NCBI GenBank assembly: GCA_024643345.1
Contig: JAHENB010000019.1
Coordinates: 1-55,305 of the forward strand
Origin: Maribacter sp.
GTDB taxonomy: Bacteria > Bacteroidota > Bacteroidia > Flavobacteriales > Flavobacteriaceae
Length of the DNA stretch: 55,305 nucleotides
Direction of reading: 5' to 3'
Both the position numbers and the translations under genes were made by a program. Positions 52,261-55,305 of the stretch are shown piece by piece; the stretch's first letter is position 1, and every line of letters starts with the position of its first letter. The notes beneath the pieces were generated by a model. The model was given only the letters and a program-made list of their open reading frames with translations. It did no database searches and had not been told where the DNA came from.

Positions 52261-53172
52261 ATGAAGGCAAAACTACTTTTCGGATATTTATTGATGGGCA
52301 TCCTCCTGTCTTCCTGCTATACCGAGGTGATCGTGGAAGAGGAGTATATTGTGGAATCGGGCTTTGACACCGATCGGGTGTTGCAATCCCATGACCTATG
52401 GTATGTCGACATCCAAGCTACCACCGGGAAAGGGGAAGTGCCTTTTTTACAGCGGGCCTTTACGATTTCCTTTAACAACGGAACCCTATTCGCCAACAAC
52501 AATTTGGTGGGTATCGGCAAAACGGGCAATGGTCTGGGCATCGATGTGGGATATTACAATACCTTGAAGGGTGCTGTGGAAATCGATCACGATATCGATG
52601 GTTTTTGGCTTCTGGAGGTTATTGCGATCAATGGCAATACCATTGAACTCTATGATGGCCGGTCGAATACTTCCTATTATTTAAGGGGTTATCAACGCAA
52701 CACTTTCGACTACGATCTGGTATTTTATGACAATATCAACTATTTTTTGCAGGAATACGAGCTGTGGGAAAAAACATATACCAGTGACGAAGGTGCCCTG
52801 AACGACTTTGATCGGGAAAACTATTTACAGTTCTTTCCGACCTACTTTAGGTCTTCACTGGACCAAACAGGAACCCATTTGGGAGCCCTGCAATGGGATT
52901 TCGTCGGAGATTATCAGGTGTATGACACAGAAAACGATGAAACGCTCAAAACTTTAACACTGGGCTACGACTTTCTGGGCAATGATTACTTTGAGCTCTA
53001 CGTTATTAATGATGTTACCATTGAGTTATATCATGTTGCCAGTGGAACGGTTTACGAATTTAGGGGCAGGGGTTACCAGGAGTTTTTGAAATCGGGCAAA
53101 GGTTCCGAGGATAAAAAAAGACAAAAAATGGTTCGTCCTTTAATGAAAGTAAAACGTATAAGAGCGCTATAG
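52261..53172 (+). CDS. Two-unit lipoprotein of unknown function
   Basis: Not recognised. 303 residues with a lipobox (LLSSC, Cys19). The mature part contains two related units, roughly 46-144 and 168-274. Each begins LW and ends in a shared pattern: FWLLEVIAINGNTIELY then SYYLRGYQ in the first, DYFELYVINDVTIELY then VYEFRGRGYQ in the second. This internal duplication suggests a beta-rich, perhaps lipocalin-like fold facing the periplasm or surface (inference). A highly basic tail follows (KDKKRQKMVRPLMKVK-like). It ends 92 bases before a terminator shared with the AraC gene. Confidence 0.75.
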   Translation: MKAKLLFGYLLMGILLSSCYTEVIVEEEYIVESGFDTDRVLQSHDLWYVDIQATTGKGEVPFLQRAFTISFNNGTLFANNNLVGIGKTGNGLGIDVGYYNTLKGAVEIDHDIDGFWLLEVIAINGNTIELYDGRSNTSYYLRGYQRNTFDYDLVFYDNINYFLQEYELWEKTYTSDEGALNDFDRENYLQFFPTYFRSSLDQTGTHLGALQWDFVGDYQVYDTENDETLKTLTLGYDFLGNDYFELYVINDVTIELYHVASGTVYEFRGRGYQEFLKSGKGSEDKKRQKMVRPLMKVKRIRAL

Positions 53173-53264
53173 GAAGAAGACAATCTTGAAGATCGATGAT
53201 ATTTTAAGACCACGGTCTTATGCAAAGTCGAAGCAAACATATTTTGGTTGGTTATTTAGTTAGG

Positions 53265-53315
53265 AACCGCCCTGAAGTCCCGAAGGCCATTGGGATTTTT
53301 TGGGCGGTTTTTTTC
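53265..53315. terminator. Bidirectional terminator, lipoprotein / AraC gene
   Basis: AACCGCCC (53265-53272) pairs with GGGCGGTT (53302-53309), with a nested GTCCC/GGGAT-type stem inside, followed by a seven-T run. It ends the plus-strand lipoprotein transcript; on minus it overlaps the end of the AraC gene. Confidence 0.8.
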
Positions 53316-54168
53316 ATCCCAAACTGTTTTTATGTTTCTTAATGAAGGACGATGGATTTTCACCGGTCACCTTTTTAAAGATACGGTTAAAGTAGGTCAG
53401 GCTGTCAAAACCACAATCATAACCAGTTTCACCGATGTGCTGCCCCATTAAAAGCAATCTTTTTGCCTGACTGATCCTGTATTGGTTCAGGAAGCTGACA
53501 AAAGTGCTCCCCGTGGCCTTTTTAAAGTAACGGCAAAACGCCTCCTTTCCCAAGTTACATAGCGAAGCGATCTCATCGACCTCGATTTTCCGCTGGTAAT
53601 TCTCATCGATGTGGGCATAAACCCTGCGCAATCGTTCTTGTTGTTTTTTGTTGTATTTATTGAATACGGGCTGTTCATGCAACAGAACAAACTCCTGGCT
53701 TTCCGACAATATTTCGAAAATATGCAGTACCTCCAGGAATTGTTGAAAAGGTGGCAAGCCATACAATGCCTTTAATTTATGGCCCACCGTGGCCTTGGTC
53801 TCCCCCTTGAAAGCAATACCATGTTGTGACCTTTCGAAGAGTCGGAAGATCTCCGACAGCTCTGGAATTTCATTGAAGACCTTGTTTTTGAAACTTTCCT
53901 TGATGTGAAGTACCTCCTTTTTGTATGCGGTCTGAATGCCGTAATCGAAGTTGAGGTGCGGGATGTTCGAGCCAATGAACACCAGATCGCTTTCTTCAAA
54001 GGCAGAAATATGCTCCCCAACATGGCGGGTACCATTGGCACCTTCAATGTAGACCAGTTCATATTCCGGATGAAAATGCCAGAAAAATAAATCGTTAAGC
54101 TTTGGATTGTGCAACAGGCGAAAGGAACTTCGGACATCCGGACTAATATTTTCTAGTTGGATTTTCAT
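53314..54168 (-). CDS. AraC-family transcriptional regulator
   Basis: 284 residues. The N-terminal half is a cupin-like sensor (FFWHFHPEYELVYIEGANGTRHVGEHISAFEESDLVFIGSNIPH). The C-terminal 100 residues are a double helix-turn-helix of the AraC type (VDEIASLCNLGKEAFCRYFKKATGSTFVSFLNQYRISQAKRLL and YDCGFDSLTYFNRIFKKVTGENPSSF). The ATG at 54168 is chosen; the extra upstream residues lie in the intergenic AT-rich region. It is divergent from the PhyH gene with 150 bases between them, so it probably regulates that gene. Confidence 0.92.
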   Translation of the reverse strand: MKIQLENISPDVRSSFRLLHNPKLNDLFFWHFHPEYELVYIEGANGTRHVGEHISAFEESDLVFIGSNIPHLNFDYGIQTAYKKEVLHIKESFKNKVFNEIPELSEIFRLFERSQHGIAFKGETKATVGHKLKALYGLPPFQQFLEVLHIFEILSESQEFVLLHEQPVFNKYNKKQQERLRRVYAHIDENYQRKIEVDEIASLCNLGKEAFCRYFKKATGSTFVSFLNQYRISQAKRLLLMGQHIGETGYDCGFDSLTYFNRIFKKVTGENPSSFIKKHKNSLG

Positions 54169-54221
54169 TGATTGTTTTAACGAAATTGTCTTTATTGTAA
54201 TGTTAAAGTACAAAATATATC

Positions 54222-54248
54222 AATATTGTTCAAAAAGTGGTCAATATT
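54222..54248. promoter_or_regulatory. Inverted repeat between araC-type and PhyH genes
   Basis: AATATTG (54222-54228) faces CAATATT (54242-54248), a perfect 7-bp inverted repeat with 13 bases between. It lies in the middle of the divergent intergenic region and is a candidate operator for the AraC regulator. AraC proteins usually prefer direct repeats, so this is tentative. Confidence 0.4.
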
Positions 54249-54318
54249 AAGGTGTAAAATCACCCAGTACGGTACTAATTTTATCCTATCGAATTAGTAA
54301 CATTTTAAACCATACAAC

Positions 54319-55293
54319 ATGCAAAATGCGAATACCAAAATAGAAATGGCCAATAAGGCCCATGAGGCGATCCCCGGGAACCCTTCCACGGCAACCAGCA
54401 GCAAAACAAAACTCAACGACCGTTCGAACAAAAAGGCGTTGCGCGTTCTGAGCGAGGAAGATTGGACTTTTTGGAAACACAATGGGTATATCGTCATTAA
54501 AAATGCGGTCCCCAAAGCACAGGCCAAAGCCACGGCAGACTTCCTATGGGAATTTGAAGAAAAAGACCCCAACGATTCGGAATCGTGGTATGCCCCGGCA
54601 AGGGCGGAAATGAAAATGAAGGAATTGACCGGAACGGGAATGGTGGAAGTCTACAACCACCAACACCTCTGGAACAATCGGCAGATGGAAAAGGTCTACG
54701 ATGCCTTTGTGGACGTTTGGGGCACTGAAAAGCTTTGGGTCACCATCGATCGCGCAAATCTGAATTTTCCGATAAGACCGGGCCATGAGTACAAAGGGTT
54801 CATCCATTGGGACTATGATCCCGAGACCCGCCCTCAAAACGTACAGGGCGTATTGGCCTTGGCCGATCAGACCGATGAAAATATGGGAGGCTTTCAGTGT
54901 ATCCCCTGGCTATACCGCAATTATGATACCTGGAAATTGACCCAACCGGAAGATCGCGATCGGTTCAAGCCCGATGTTGCCGATTTGCAAGATAAGATCG
55001 TGAAGGTAAAAATGGAGGCCGGAGACCTGCTCATCTTCAACAGTACCGAGCCACATGGTATCCGACCCAATCGATCAATCGATAAGGTGCGCATCGCCCA
55101 GTATATTTCCATGATGCCCGCTGAAGAAGATAACGAGGCTTTAAGGCAATGGCGCATCAATTCATGGAAGAACAGGATCGCTCCGGAGGGCTATGCCTTT
55201 CCAGGAGATCCAAGAAAGTGGGAACAGACCAAATATGAGACGGCGAAACTGTCCCCGCTCGGGGAGAAACTACTGGGGTTGAAAGATTGGTAG
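54319..55293 (+). CDS. Phytanoyl-CoA dioxygenase (PhyH) family protein
   Basis: Fe(II)/2-oxoglutarate-dependent oxygenase, 324 residues. The iron ligands are His and Asp in FIHWDYDPETR and the distal His in STEPHGIRPN. The Arg following (HGIRPNRS) would bind 2-oxoglutarate. An unusually charged N-terminal about 40 residues precede the fold (EEDWTFWKHNGYIVIKNAV). The substrate is unknown; family members hydroxylate fatty acyl-CoA, ectoine or small natural products. The divergent AraC-type gene suggests inducible expression. Confidence 0.85.
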   Translation: MQNANTKIEMANKAHEAIPGNPSTATSSKTKLNDRSNKKALRVLSEEDWTFWKHNGYIVIKNAVPKAQAKATADFLWEFEEKDPNDSESWYAPARAEMKMKELTGTGMVEVYNHQHLWNNRQMEKVYDAFVDVWGTEKLWVTIDRANLNFPIRPGHEYKGFIHWDYDPETRPQNVQGVLALADQTDENMGGFQCIPWLYRNYDTWKLTQPEDRDRFKPDVADLQDKIVKVKMEAGDLLIFNSTEPHGIRPNRSIDKVRIAQYISMMPAEEDNEALRQWRINSWKNRIAPEGYAFPGDPRKWEQTKYETAKLSPLGEKLLGLKDW

Positions 55294-55305
55294 TGCCAAT
55301 ACCTT

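Overview
The window reads as chromosomal DNA of a marine-type member of the Flavobacteriaceae (Bacteroidota). The evidence is the IPExxxVDY-family gene fused to a pyruvate kinase unit, a complete BatA-E/MoxR aerotolerance operon, several lipoproteins with Bacteroidota-style signal peptides, weak ribosome binding sites, and -7 promoter boxes of the form TAnnTTTG ahead of many genes. The genus is not determined (inference: Maribacter/Zobellia/Arenibacter-like). There is no phage, insertion sequence, CRISPR array, rRNA or recognisable tRNA. Most of the window is housekeeping and metabolic gene content in tight operons.

Layout. 1-652: gene-free, with a 40-bp perfect repeat present twice, each copy beside a bidirectional terminator hairpin. 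653-4874 (minus): purN, viroplasmin/RNase H, a PfkB-type kinase and a long amidophosphoribosyltransferase. 5015-9418 (plus): acpP, fabF, rnc, an IPExxxVDY protein and pyk. 9490-12049: a LOV-like PAS protein lacking the photoactive Cys, dinB, a CYTH protein and a stub of a lipoprotein gene. 12168-17861 (minus): a tripartite RND efflux operon. 17943-19482: a hypothetical gene and pheS. 19570-23775 (minus): two SulP anion transporters flanking a beta-carbonic anhydrase, probably a bicarbonate uptake/hydration module. 23846-33346 (minus): the Bat operon, from moxR to batE plus a small secreted protein.

33506-36292 (plus): aldo/keto reductase, short-chain dehydrogenase and an AlbA_2-type protein, tightly packed. 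36289-39170 (minus): fructokinase and amylosucrase, overlapping by one base, which together would turn sucrose into alpha-glucan and fructose phosphate. 39403-41187 (plus): a calcineurin-like phosphatase and a plant-type acyl-ACP desaturase. 41287-42475: a helix-hairpin-helix membrane-anchored protein, a 34-residue membrane peptide upstream of it, and a 45-residue ORF that has its own promoter and terminator. 42548-46132 (minus): ALDH7-type dehydrogenase, an NTF2-like protein, a DUF1304 protein, 3-hydroxyanthranilate dioxygenase and a CAP-domain lipoprotein. 46349-47675: cvpA-like, a divergent hypothetical and an ABM monooxygenase. 47869-52114: glpK, glpD and convergent gpsA (glycerol to DHAP and back). 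52261-55293: a lipoprotein built from two related units, and an AraC-type regulator divergent from a PhyH dioxygenase, with an inverted repeat between them.

No obvious new defence or mobile system is present. The observations most worth a second look are the repeat/terminator pair at the left edge, the Cys-less LOV protein, the sucrose-to-glucan pair, the SulP-CA-SulP module, the extra membrane component in the Bat operon, the two tiny unlisted ORFs near 42 kb, the duplicated lipoprotein and the AraC/PhyH operator candidate. All functional calls come from reading motifs by eye; no database search was run.
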